Shown here: positions 16,039 to 24,856 of the stretch, piece after piece | Layout of the letters: each line of letters begins with the position of its first letter | Position numbering within the stretch: position 1 is the stretch's first letter | Assembly: GCA_000509105.1 (NCBI GenBank) | Contig: BAIF02000031.1 | Coordinates: 1-64,000, forward strand | Origin: Clostridiales bacterium VE202-21 | GTDB lineage: Bacteria > Bacillota > Clostridia > Lachnospirales > Lachnospiraceae | Length of the DNA stretch: 64,000 nucleotides | Direction of reading: 5' to 3' | Notes under the pieces: model-generated | What the model was told of the DNA's origin: nothing | Database searches by the model: none | The model's input: the letters and a program-made list of their open reading frames with translations, nothing else | Position numbers and translations under genes: made by a program

Positions 16039-17591
16039 ATGTCTGTTGAGATGGAACATATTTCAGTATCATTTGCCGGTGTTACGGTACTAAAAGATGT
16101 GAGTCTTTCGGTGGAGGACGGAATCATTTGCGGTGTGCTCGGAGCCAACGGCAGCGGCAAGTCCACGTTGATCAAGGTACTGACCGGGATCTATCATCCT
16201 GATAAGGGATCAGACTCTGAAATCACGATTGCCGGTCAAAAATGCAGTGATATTCCCGATTCGAATGAGGCGTACCGCATGGGCGTGCGCGCAGTGCATC
16301 AGGAGAGCCCGCTGATAGACGATTTTACAGTGGCAGAATGTATCGCCGCATTCAAAGGATATCCGAAAAAGAATGGAAGGATTGATTGGAAAGGAATCAA
16401 AGAATATGCAGAAAGACTGCTTTTGACGTATGAAATCTCATTAGAAACAGAACAGCTGGTGAGAGAGCTGAGCGCCATGCAGCGCAATATGCTGGCAATT
16501 GCCATCGCAATAGGCCAGGAGGAAGAACAAAAGCAGACGAAGCTGCTGATATTGGATGAATCAGAGGCTTCCATTCCCGAAAATGAAGCAGAATTCTTCC
16601 TTAAGCGAGTGAAGATGCTGGCTGCAAAGGGAATTCCGATCATTATGATCAGCCACCGGCTGAAAGCCGTGCTTAAATATTGTGACACTGTGGTGATATT
16701 GAACGATGGGGAGATGGTATTTCATGGAAACGTGGGGGATATTACGGAAGAGATCATCGTCAGCCAGATGCTCCGCAGAGACGGTGGGGCACAGAAGGAA
16801 ACAGACGCAAAGAGAGAGCACACCCTTACCGGTCTGTGGGATTTGCTGAAGTGCAAAACGCAGTATCAGATGGGTGCGGAAGTGCTTCGGGTTGAGAATC
16901 TGAAGTATGGAAACCTGAACGGCTGTTCTTTTGAGTTGTATGCGGGAGATATCCTTGGAATCGTGGGCGTAGCTGACAGCGGGATATCCGAGCTGCCCTG
17001 GCTGCTGTCCGGAAGATGGTCCAGAAAGGATGGGGAGATCTATGTCGGGGGCAGCCCCTACCGCGCCATATGAGCACGAGGAAGGCCATCAAAAACGGTC
17101 TTGTGCTGCTTCCCAGCGACCGTCCGAAATCAGGAGGCGTCATGGAGTGTTCTGCGAGGGAGAATCTTTTTATGCCGAACGAAAAGAAATACTGGAGCCG
17201 GAAAAAACTATCCAGGCGAACCCTTCAAATGATGCAGGAGATATTCGATATACAGCCCCGCGATAGTTTTGAAAAGAAATTTGGGACATTCTCGGGAGGA
17301 AATCAGCAGAAGGCGATTATGGCAAAATGGATGAGCTTAAAGCCAAAGGTATTCGTCCTGGACGATCCGACCTACGGAGTGGACCCCAATTCACGGCAGA
17401 GGCTATTCGCACTGTTGAAAGAAGCGGCCGCACAGGGAATGGGAATCATTGTCTTTTCTACGGAACCCGAGCAGCTCGCGGACTTATGTACCAGGATTGT
17501 GGTGATACGGGAAGGAAAGGCGGCAGGACAGATTCAGAAAAAAGACGGCATTCTGGAAAGAGAGACGATTGCGAGGTGGAGCTATCTATGA
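16039..17591 (+). pseudogene. CUT2 sugar ABC transporter ATPase (RbsA-like), split by a -1 frameshift
   Basis: Double-domain ATPase of about 515 residues. Domain 1 has Walker A GANGSGKST (35-43), Q-loop VHQE, a degenerate signature LSAMQ, Walker B LLILDESEAS and switch His in MISHRLK. Domain 2 starts near residue 285 in the same frame, but the frame ends at TGA 17071-17073. Homology resumes one frame earlier from ATG at 17070 (MSTRKAIKNGLVLLPSDR, then FSGGNQQKAIMAKW and VFVLDDPTYGVDPNS). The join falls where RbsA proteins read roughly SPKDAIKAGI. The overlap is exactly ATGA, so reinitiation is conceivable, but a split inside a domain points to a one-base deletion or sequence error. Confidence 0.85.
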
Positions 17592-18526
17592 ACAATAGGA
17601 AAAGTATGGATCTCAGGAAGAACGGTCTTGCCGTGATAACCGTAGTATTGGCAGTCATATTCGCGTTTGCGGTTCCACAGTTCGCGAATCTCAGAAATAT
17701 AAATGTAATCGGTATCGGCAGAGTTCCCGTCGCGATGTTCGCTATGGCATCTCTGATTCCTCTGGCGGTCGGAGAATTCGATATTTCACTGGGATACATG
17801 ATCGGCTTTCTGCTGATGCTTGGCGGCAAGATGGCATCGATCGGGGGGACAGCCCTAGGTGTAGTTGTTGTGATTATGCTGAGCAGCGTCGTACTGGGAG
17901 CTTTTAACGGTCTGATCACGGTGGTGTTTAAGATTCCGTCCACGATCTCTACATTGGCCACCGGCATGATCATGTACGGGGGTTCATTGGGGCTGAACGG
18001 CGGCAAGTCATTCACCGGTGTGACACCGGATCTGCTGATGTGGATCAGTAAAATTAAGATTGTGAAGCTCAATATCTGCATTTGGGTATGCCTGGCAGCA
18101 GGTATCTCTGCATGGCTCATACTGGAGCATTCGCCTCTGGGAAAATATATCTATGCGATCGGACATTCTGAACGAGTAGTCGCACTTGCGGGAATCCGTA
18201 CGAAGATAGTGCGTTTTGTTTCTTTTATCATAGCATCTGTGCTGATTGGCCTATGCGCCGTCGTACTGATGAGCCAGTCAAAAAATGTGTATCCCGATAC
18301 AGGGCAAAGCTATCTGCTTCCAGGACTGGCTGTCACCTTTTTGAGCACGACGGTTCATACGCCAGGCAGATATAATATACCGGGGGTGCTGTGGTCTGCG
18401 GTATTCCTGGGAATGGTCTTCAATGTGATCAGCATTCTGGGGGCGCCGTTCTGGGCCGAGGCAGTGATAAACGGAATCGTTCTGCTGGGCGTAGTGCTGG
18501 TGATGAACCTCAGAAGACAGAAGTGA
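17588..18526 (+). CDS. CUT2 sugar ABC transporter permease, 312 aa
   Basis: Second RbsC-type permease of the island. It has eight or more hydrophobic segments, the GAFNGLITVVFKIPSTISTLATGMIMYG region and the IGHSERVVALAGIRTKIVRFVSFIIASVLIGLCAV coupling region. The start at 17588 overlaps the ATPase stop (ATGA) and is preceded by GAGGTGGAG; the long upstream extension of this frame (from 17327) is a shadow of the ATPase. It is the last gene of the operon from 11897. No T-rich terminator is evident directly after the stop; the spacer to 18633 contains short GC-rich inverted pieces only. Confidence 0.9.
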   Translation: MNNRKSMDLRKNGLAVITVVLAVIFAFAVPQFANLRNINVIGIGRVPVAMFAMASLIPLAVGEFDISLGYMIGFLLMLGGKMASIGGTALGVVVVIMLSSVVLGAFNGLITVVFKIPSTISTLATGMIMYGGSLGLNGGKSFTGVTPDLLMWISKIKIVKLNICIWVCLAAGISAWLILEHSPLGKYIYAIGHSERVVALAGIRTKIVRFVSFIIASVLIGLCAVVLMSQSKNVYPDTGQSYLLPGLAVTFLSTTVHTPGRYNIPGVLWSAVFLGMVFNVISILGAPFWAEAVINGIVLLGVVLVMNLRRQK

Positions 18527-18633
18527 GATTGAAAGAGGTTCGCCTATAAGTTAAAAAGTTCTTCCGGTGGGAGGCGCACCGCAGCGTAAGAGACAAATGC
18601 CGCGGTGGGACTTCCGCAGAGGCGGCTTTTACA

Positions 18634-19602
18634 TCACTCCCCATACCCACAGGATGACAGTACCATATCCATAGCTTCAGCGACCCCAATTGAAAATTCA
18701 TGGCTGACAAGGGGCGCTTCCCCATTCAGTATACAGGCGCCGAGCTGTTCTACTTCCAACATATAATTCTGTGGGGCATCGACACAGAATTCGGTGCGCT
18801 TTTCATCTTGTACCAGATACCATTTCTGTTTTCCTTCCGCATTAAATCTGACCGGTACTTCCAGTATTCCCCGATCTCCATAGATAAAGGAACGATCCCC
18901 GCGATGATAAGGGAACATGCCGCAGGAGAACACCGCGCGCCTGCCGCCGGGGTACATCAGGTATCCCGTTGTCAGGTCATCAATTTTCTCCCCGGTAAAA
19001 TGTGAAACAGCCTGCCCGGAAAGCGGCACTGAACCAAACAGGCAGGAAGCAAAGCTGATGGTATAGCATCCAAGATCATAGACGGATCCTCCCAGAGTAT
19101 CCCGGCGGATGCGGATATCATCCTCGTAACCGGGTGTAAAGAAGACAGATTCTATCATATTCACATTTCCAATCAGGCCGTTGTCTATCTGCTTTTTAAG
19201 CTCCTTCATGACCGGAGAGTGAAGGTAGGCAAATGCCTCCATAAAAATGACGCCCGCAGCGTCGCATGCCTGGATCATTTCTTTCGTATCTGCGGCGCTT
19301 CCGCTCGCCGGCTTTTCACACAATACATGTTTTTTACAGGCCGCCGCTTTCAGGACCCATTCCTTATGAAGGTTATTCGGGAGCGGTATGTAGACAGCCT
19401 CCACGTCCGGATCCTTCAGCAGTTCATCATAACTTCCATAGGCTTTTTGAAAATGAAATTCATCACAGAATTGTTCCGCCTTTTCCAGTGAACGCCCTGC
19501 TATGGCATACAACTCGCAGTTTTTTGCCATCCGCATACCAGGGATAGTCTGTTCTTTCGCAATTCCGGCAGTACCGAGAATGCCCCAACGTATTTTTTTC
19601 AT
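18634..19602 (-). CDS. Gfo/Idh/MocA-family oxidoreductase, 322 aa
   Basis: NAD(P)-dependent sugar or cyclitol dehydrogenase. The Rossmann motif is GILGTAGIAKE (residues 7-17). CEKPASGSAADTKEM contains the EKP motif that contacts cofactor and substrate. The C-terminal domain has the usual beta-sheet fold, with GGSVYDLGCYTISFASCLFG holding the conserved Asp/His-equivalent region. The gene is convergent to the sugar operon and runs alone; AAAGGAG precedes the start at 19602. It may act on a product of either neighbouring sugar locus. The substrate is not predictable from sequence. Confidence 0.9.
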   Translation of the reverse strand: MKKIRWGILGTAGIAKEQTIPGMRMAKNCELYAIAGRSLEKAEQFCDEFHFQKAYGSYDELLKDPDVEAVYIPLPNNLHKEWVLKAAACKKHVLCEKPASGSAADTKEMIQACDAAGVIFMEAFAYLHSPVMKELKKQIDNGLIGNVNMIESVFFTPGYEDDIRIRRDTLGGSVYDLGCYTISFASCLFGSVPLSGQAVSHFTGEKIDDLTTGYLMYPGGRRAVFSCGMFPYHRGDRSFIYGDRGILEVPVRFNAEGKQKWYLVQDEKRTEFCVDAPQNYMLEVEQLGACILNGEAPLVSHEFSIGVAEAMDMVLSSCGYGE

Positions 19603-19797
19603 AGATAGTAAACTCCTTTCAGGTATGTTAATAAAGCTTAGAAACTGTCCATAAACTCATGCCCTTTCGCCAGAACAGCGGCAGAGCCGTGGATTAAGGT
19701 TATTATAACATATTTATCAAAACATGATAAATTCTTTTCCGCAGCGCATACTATAAGCAGGCCGTTCGCCTGAAAAAATAAAAGAAAAGAGATAATT

Positions 19798-20793
19798 ATG
19801 AAATTTGATGCTGTTTACTATGAACCGGATTCTCTGTCTTATACATTAGGAGAGCAGCTGAAGGAACAATTTGGCAGCCTCCCCTGGATACCAATTGCCA
19901 GCCACAACTCCATCAAAGAGATGCAGGAAAAGCCCAATTCCGAATTTGGCCGTATGAAGAGGAACTTGATTATCGGGATCCGCAAGACGCATAAATATGT
20001 GGAGAATCACAAAGTATCCGATTATCTGGTGCCCTATACCTCCTCCGGCTGTACGGCCATGTGCCTGTACTGCTATCTCGTGTGTAATTACAATAAATGC
20101 GCGTATCTCAGATTATTTGTGAACCGGGAGCAGATGTTGGACCGCCTGATAAAAAAGAGCATGAAGAGCGTACAGCCGCTGGCATTTGAGATCGGCAGTA
20201 ACAGTGACCTTGTATTAGAAAACACCATCACGCAGAATCTGCTCTATACCATTCCGCGTTTTGTAGAGGAAGGAAGAGGGAAGATAACATTTCCGACCAA
20301 ATTCGATATGGTGGAGCCGCTTCTGGGACTGGAACACGGCGGCAGGGTGATCTTCAGAATGAGCGTGAACCCACAGCCAATTATCAGCAGGATTGAATTG
20401 GGGACGTCCAGTCTGAAGCAGCGGATCCAGGCTGTGAACGAGATGTGTGAAGCAGGGTATCCATGCGGTCTTCTAATTGCACCGGTAATTATGGTTGATG
20501 GCTGGAAGAAACTTTATACGGAGCTTCTGGAAGAGCTGGAGAGCGGATTGTCTGCTAAAATGAAACGAGAGATGTTCCTGGAGATCATATTGATGACCTA
20601 TTCCTATGTCCACCGCGCCATCAATCAAGATGCCTTTCCAGGGGCAGAAGACTTATACGATCAGGAGCGGATGACCGGGCGCGGCAGGGGAAGATATTGC
20701 TACCGGCCGGAAGTACGGGCTGAGGCAGAAAGTTTTCTGAGGGCGGAGATAAAAAGAATCCTGGGCGATGTGCAGATTCTTTATATCAGCTGA
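19798..20793 (+). CDS. splB: Spore photoproduct lyase (radical SAM), 331 aa
   Basis: Repairs the 5-thyminyl-5,6-dihydrothymine dimer formed in UV-irradiated spore DNA, using a [4Fe-4S] cluster and S-adenosylmethionine. The cluster motif is Cys85-x3-Cys89-x2-Cys92 in PYTSSGCTAMCLYCYLVCNYNKC, diagnostic for SplB. The rest is TIM-barrel-like with conserved NREQMLD. Length is close to known SplB. Unusual: the segment that in Bacillus SplB carries the catalytic Cys (near residue 141) reads FEIGSNSDLVLEN here, without Cys (my alignment by memory). A monocistronic gene, as usual for a forespore gene. It shows the organism is a spore former. Confidence 0.88.
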   Translation: MKFDAVYYEPDSLSYTLGEQLKEQFGSLPWIPIASHNSIKEMQEKPNSEFGRMKRNLIIGIRKTHKYVENHKVSDYLVPYTSSGCTAMCLYCYLVCNYNKCAYLRLFVNREQMLDRLIKKSMKSVQPLAFEIGSNSDLVLENTITQNLLYTIPRFVEEGRGKITFPTKFDMVEPLLGLEHGGRVIFRMSVNPQPIISRIELGTSSLKQRIQAVNEMCEAGYPCGLLIAPVIMVDGWKKLYTELLEELESGLSAKMKREMFLEIILMTYSYVHRAINQDAFPGAEDLYDQERMTGRGRGRYCYRPEVRAEAESFLRAEIKRILGDVQILYIS

Positions 20794-20861
20794 CCGTAAG
20801 GCCGCGGGCAATTACTTTATGTACCAGAGCGGGAAAAGTCGTACGAATCAGTCTTCTTTGG

Positions 20862-20890
20862 TTGTACATTTTCGCTAAGAATGTTAAAAT
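20862..20890 (+). promoter_or_regulatory. Promoter of the first LacI gene
   Basis: TTGTAC (20862-20867), 17-bp spacer, TAAAAT (20885-20890). It would give a leader of about 130 nt that contains the repeat at 20936-20977. Confidence 0.5.
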
Positions 20891-20935
20891 AACCCATATG
20901 AGTACAGAGTATCAATGCGGGGAGAAAGCATATCC

Positions 20936-20977
20936 AAAGGGCATCCCGTAATGCATGCCCTTCGGGCGGGTCTGCAG
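20936..20977 (+). repeat. GGGCAT hairpin repeat in the LacI leader
   Basis: AAAGGGCATCCCGTAATGC followed by ATGCCCTTCGGGCGGGT is nearly identical to the unit at 4370-4412. GGGCAT/ATGCCC and GCCC-TTC-GGGC are overlapping, mutually exclusive hairpins. It is located between promoter and start codon, as at the GntR gene. Confidence 0.55.
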
Positions 20978-21025
20978 AATAATGTATAAGGTATTGAGAC
21001 GATCTGAGTGAAAATAGGAGTTCAA

Positions 21026-22036
21026 ATGAGTACAATCTATGATGTCGCAAAATTGGCCGGGGTAGGGAAATCAACGGTTTCCCGTGTGATCAATAAAAAC
21101 GGGGCTATTAAAGAATCTACGAGGCTTAAGGTGGAAGCCGCCATGAAAGAACTGAACTACCGCCCAAGTCTGTTCGCACAGGGGATTAAGACGGGCAGAT
21201 CCAAGACGATCGCTTTAGTCGTTCCGGATTCCACGAATCTTTTCTATAGCATGCTGTTGTCAGGGATTGAGGATATTGCAAGAAAATATGGCTATTTCGT
21301 AATGCTCTGCAATGGGGAATATGATTCACAAAAGGGAAAAGTATATCTGGAACAGCTTCAGGAGCGTAACATTGACGGCATTATTTATTGCGTATACCGA
21401 AAGGATGAGGTGTTCAAAGATATATTCGAACTGTCGGAGACGGTTCCCGTAGTATTTACCGATGACCCCTACCTGCGCGATCCTACAGTGTCAGTGGTTT
21501 ATACGGACGGAAAAAAAGCGGTGCGCGAGAACGTTGATTATTTATATAAAAAGGGCTGTCGGAATATTGCCTTTATCGGCCTGGAAGAGATCTGTGCAGT
21601 TATGTACCGGTTTGAGGGATATAAGCAGGGATTAAAGGATCATGAAATCCGGTATTCCCGGGATCTGGTATATCAGGCTCCCTATAACTGGTGCAGGATG
21701 TCACATTTTATGCTTGGTGCGGAAGGGATTTCCCAGATCATGCAGTCAGGGAAGCAAGTGGATGCCGTGATTGCCGCGACGGACATGCTGGCGATCGGCG
21801 CGATATCCTGGATCCAGGAAAACGGATACAGCGTGCCAGGTGATATCCGGGTGATCGGATACGACAATATTGAGATTAGTTCTATTATCCGTCCTAAAAT
21901 GTCGACCATCTCCCAGCCCATACGTATGATGGGAAACGAGGCGGCAGAGCTGCTGTTTCGGAAGATAGAGGAGAACAATGGGATTAACGAGACCATTGAA
22001 ATGAATACCACTTTCATAGAAAGAGAAAGCACGTAG
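21026..22036 (+). CDS. LacI-family transcriptional regulator, 336 aa
   Basis: N-terminal helix-turn-helix and hinge STIYDVAKLAGVGKSTVSRVINKNGAIKESTR (residues 2-34 region), then a periplasmic-binding-like sensor domain (TIALVVPDSTNLFYSMLLSGIEDIA, VDAVIAATDMLAIGAISWIQENG, VIGYDNIEISSIIRPKMSTISQP). The start at 21026 has AGGAG at the right spacing; the one at 21008 lacks it. It lies directly upstream of the ABC/rhamnose-type operon, whose promoter has two palindromes TGGGATCAATCCCA of LacI-operator shape (22274 and 22327). Repression released by the transported sugar is the likely control. Confidence 0.93.
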   Translation: MSTIYDVAKLAGVGKSTVSRVINKNGAIKESTRLKVEAAMKELNYRPSLFAQGIKTGRSKTIALVVPDSTNLFYSMLLSGIEDIARKYGYFVMLCNGEYDSQKGKVYLEQLQERNIDGIIYCVYRKDEVFKDIFELSETVPVVFTDDPYLRDPTVSVVYTDGKKAVRENVDYLYKKGCRNIAFIGLEEICAVMYRFEGYKQGLKDHEIRYSRDLVYQAPYNWCRMSHFMLGAEGISQIMQSGKQVDAVIAATDMLAIGAISWIQENGYSVPGDIRVIGYDNIEISSIIRPKMSTISQPIRMMGNEAAELLFRKIEENNGINETIEMNTTFIEREST

Positions 22037-22045
22037 AAAATATGA

Positions 22046-22084
22046 AAACATGTTTCAGACCATGATTCTGGAGCATGTTTTTTT
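22046..22084 (+). terminator. Terminator after the first LacI gene
   Basis: AAACATG (22046-22052) pairs with CATGTTT (22074-22080), with inner CAGA/TCTG pairing, followed by a run of Ts to 22084. Confidence 0.7.
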
Positions 22085-22125
22085 GTATCATAGGAAAATG
22101 CCCGGCACTTTCCTATGATACAAAA
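22081..22125. repeat. Dispersed long-hairpin repeat, copy 2
   Basis: A 17-bp perfect inverted repeat (22081-22097 with 22109-22125, core GTATCATAGGAAA) followed by ACTCCGGGAG. Related in core and in its CCGGGAG tail to the hairpin at 10724-10766; both come right after a terminator. Confidence 0.5.
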
Positions 22126-22232
22126 CTCCGGGAGATTCACAATTAGTTATAGTCAATATGAACAAATGAAAAACAAAAATATAGTAAAAATAACGAAAAT
22201 GACTTACAAAAATATAAAAATCCACAAGTTTA

Positions 22233-22344
22233 TTGACAATAATTTTTGTATATGTTATAACGGAAATAAGAAATGGGATCAATCCCAATAAAGCCGGAAG
22301 CAACGGCTGTTTTTTAATACATAAATTGGGATCAATCCCAATTT
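22233..22344 (+). promoter_or_regulatory. Promoter with two LacI-type operators and a small attenuator-like hairpin
   Basis: -35 TTGACA (22233-22238), 17 bp, -10 TATAAC (22256-22261). The palindrome TGGGATCAATCCCA occurs at 22274-22287 and again at 22327-22340, the second extended to AAATTGGGAT-CA-ATCCCAATTT. The copies are 53 bp apart, about five helical turns, which suits looping or a double roadblock. Between them AGCCG-N7-CGGCT (22292-22308) followed by T6 looks like a short intrinsic terminator. Confidence 0.72.
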
Positions 22345-22364
22345 TGAAAGGAAGGAGAGTAATA

Positions 22365-23870
22365 TTGGAGAAAAAAGTCAATTTGTTAAGCGCTCAGAAG
22401 ATATGTAAATCCTTTGGAAAAAATAACGTTCTTAAGTCTGTAGACTTTGATTTGGAGGCAGGGGAGGTACATGCACTGATCGGTGAGAACGGGGCAGGAA
22501 AGTCGACGCTTCTAAAAATATTATTCGGAATTTACCAGCCAACCTCGGGTGAGATCTATCTGGACGGGAAGACCGTGCGGATGAAGCATCCGGTGGACGC
22601 TATTGGACACGGTATTGCAATGATTCACCAGGAGCCTTCCGTTTTTGAAGATCTGAGCATTGCAGAGAATATTTTTACCGGACACTTTGATACACGGAAG
22701 ATCAAATGGGAGGAGCTGAACAGAAAAGCCTCTGAGGCTATGCAGGAAGTGGGGCTTGCGTTTTCTCCGGGCAGAATGATGAAGGGGCTTTCTGTTGCAG
22801 AGCAGCAGCTGATAGAGATTGCCTCCGCGCTTTCTTCTGATGCGAAGATCATTTTTATGGATGAGCCTACCGCATCGCTCACGCCTTCCGAGGTGGATAA
22901 TCTGCTGGAGCTCATCGACACCCTGCGGAAAAAGGGAAAAACGATCGTCTACATCAGCCACAGGCTGGAGGAAATTAAGGCAGTTTCAGACAGGATTACG
23001 GTTCTGCGGGATGGAGAGATCGTAGGTACATACCAGAATGCAGAAATTACCAAGGATCAGATCATCCAGAAGATGATCGGCAGAGAATTCAGGGCCGGGG
23101 GCGGAGAGACAGAAAGGAAGACTTTCGGGCAGCCGTTCTTGGAGATAGAAGATATCAGTATTCCCGGCATTTTCGAACACATCAGCTTTCAGATTGCAAG
23201 AGGAGAGATCATGGGGGTTGCGGGCCTTATGGGAGCAGGGCGGACGGAAGTAGCCAGAGGAATATTCGGGATTACGCCGGTAAAGTCGGGTCAGATCAAA
23301 ATCAAGGGAAAAGAAGTAAAGATTGGCTCCCCTGAGGCAGCTATCATAAATAAAATCGCCCTGGTGCCCGAGGACCGGCAGGGACTGGGATTGTTTGTTT
23401 CAGAACCGATTGCTTTTAATACCACCTTTGCGATCATCGACAGTATCAAAAAGAAGTTAGGCTACATTGATACAAAGAAAGAAAAAAAGATCTCGGAAGA
23501 ATACGTGGAAGGCCTGAAGACAAAATGCAGGTCCGTCAACCAGAAAGTGGGGGATCTGTCCGGCGGGAACCAACAGAAGGTCAGCCTGGCAAAGTGGATC
23601 AGCACGAATCCGGATGTCCTGATTCTGGATGAGCCAACCCGGGGAATCGACGTGGGTGCGAAGGAAGAGGTATACAGGCTGATCAGAAAATTGGCGGAGG
23701 AAGGAAAATGCATCATGATGATCTCCTCCGAATTAAATGAGATCATATCACTGAGTGATAAGGTGATGGTTATGTATGAGGGAAAACAGACGGGAATGCT
23801 GCAGAAGGACGAGATCACAGACGTAAAGATCTTGTCTGCGGCGCACGATTGTCTGGAGGAGGCACAATGA
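22365..23870 (+). CDS. CUT2 sugar ABC transporter ATPase (RbsA/RhaT type), 501 aa
   Basis: Double ATPase driving a ribose/rhamnose-type importer. Domain 1: Walker A GENGAGKST (40-48), LSVAEQQLIEIASAL, IIFMDEPTASLTPSE, YISHRLEE. Domain 2: degenerate loop GLMGAGRTEVARGIFG, then PEDRQGLGL, LSGGNQQKVSLAKW and VLILDEPTRGIDVGAKEEVY. The start is taken as TTG at 22365 because GGAAGGAGAG lies just upstream and the length then matches the family. The longer frame from 22233 would begin in the promoter and read through the operators. First gene of the operon and intact, in contrast to the frameshifted homologue at 16039. Confidence 0.93.
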   Translation: MEKKVNLLSAQKICKSFGKNNVLKSVDFDLEAGEVHALIGENGAGKSTLLKILFGIYQPTSGEIYLDGKTVRMKHPVDAIGHGIAMIHQEPSVFEDLSIAENIFTGHFDTRKIKWEELNRKASEAMQEVGLAFSPGRMMKGLSVAEQQLIEIASALSSDAKIIFMDEPTASLTPSEVDNLLELIDTLRKKGKTIVYISHRLEEIKAVSDRITVLRDGEIVGTYQNAEITKDQIIQKMIGREFRAGGGETERKTFGQPFLEIEDISIPGIFEHISFQIARGEIMGVAGLMGAGRTEVARGIFGITPVKSGQIKIKGKEVKIGSPEAAIINKIALVPEDRQGLGLFVSEPIAFNTTFAIIDSIKKKLGYIDTKKEKKISEEYVEGLKTKCRSVNQKVGDLSGGNQQKVSLAKWISTNPDVLILDEPTRGIDVGAKEEVYRLIRKLAEEGKCIMMISSELNEIISLSDKVMVMYEGKQTGMLQKDEITDVKILSAAHDCLEEAQ

Positions 23871-24847
23871 AAAAGAAAAAGCTGAATTTAAGTTCATTTC
23901 GTGAATTAGGCGTGATTGCTATGATTGTGATTATCTATGCAGTCGTATGTATCATAGAGCCCCGGTTCTTTTCCACCACTTCGCTGGTCAACATCCTGCT
24001 GTTTTTTCCATTTTTGCTGATTGTATCCCTGGGGGAGATGATCGAAATTGTGAGCAGAAATGTGGACATGTCATTGGGCGCGATCCTGGCGTGTTCCGGG
24101 TATGCGGCGGGGCTGCTTTTTAAAACGTACAGCGGCCTGCCTATCGCAGTTGTTTTTATCGCGGCGATTGCACTGGGATGTGTGCTGGGGCTGATCAATG
24201 GGTTTATCGTGACAAAATTTCAGATCCCATCTGTCATTGTTACGCTGGGAACTATGAATGTATATCGGGGCGTGATTTTCATCCTGGGCGGCAAACAGAT
24301 CGATAATTCGGTGATACCCCAGTCCTTAATGGCGCTTTCCCAACCAAAGCAGTCCGTCATCGGGATTCCATATTCCGTACTGATTGCGCTTCTGGCGGCC
24401 GTTCTTCTTGCCTTATTTTTAAAATACTTCCGGGCGGGCAGGGAAATATATGAAATCGGTTGTAACCCTGCGGCGGCAAGCCTGCGGGGGATCTCAAACA
24501 ACCGGGTACAGTTGTTTGTCTTCACACTGGCCGGCGGACTGAGTGGTCTGGCAGGGATGGTCTTTATATCCAGAATCGGCTATATGGATCCGGGAGCCGC
24601 GGGACGGGGCCTGGAATTCACGGCCATAGCCGCGGTTGTGATCGGCGGAACCAGTATGAACGGCGGAGTCGGCAAAGTGACGGGGACCGTATTGGGATGC
24701 CTGCTTCTGGGAGTTATACAGAATGCGATCTCAATAACAGGCATTTCCGGGTATTGGCAGGAGGCTATTTATGGAATTATTATCGTAGTCTCTGTCATTA
24801 TCGATAACCTGATTAAAAATAGGCTGGCAGTCAGCGAAGCGAGATAA
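23867..24847 (+). CDS. CUT2 sugar ABC transporter permease, 326 aa
   Basis: RbsC/RhaP-type permease with multiple membrane helices, the GLINGFIVTKFQIPSVIVTLGTMNVYRG motif and the GCNPAAASLRGISNNRVQLFVFTLAGGLSGLAGMVFISR coupling region. The start at 23867 overlaps the ATPase stop as ATGA and has GGAGGAGG upstream. Together with the next gene it forms the two-permease arrangement known for rhamnose (RhaP/RhaQ) and autoinducer-2-type importers. Confidence 0.92.
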   Translation: MKKKKLNLSSFRELGVIAMIVIIYAVVCIIEPRFFSTTSLVNILLFFPFLLIVSLGEMIEIVSRNVDMSLGAILACSGYAAGLLFKTYSGLPIAVVFIAAIALGCVLGLINGFIVTKFQIPSVIVTLGTMNVYRGVIFILGGKQIDNSVIPQSLMALSQPKQSVIGIPYSVLIALLAAVLLALFLKYFRAGREIYEIGCNPAAASLRGISNNRVQLFVFTLAGGLSGLAGMVFISRIGYMDPGAAGRGLEFTAIAAVVIGGTSMNGGVGKVTGTVLGCLLLGVIQNAISITGISGYWQEAIYGIIIVVSVIIDNLIKNRLAVSEAR

Positions 24848-24856
24848 GGGGGGACA

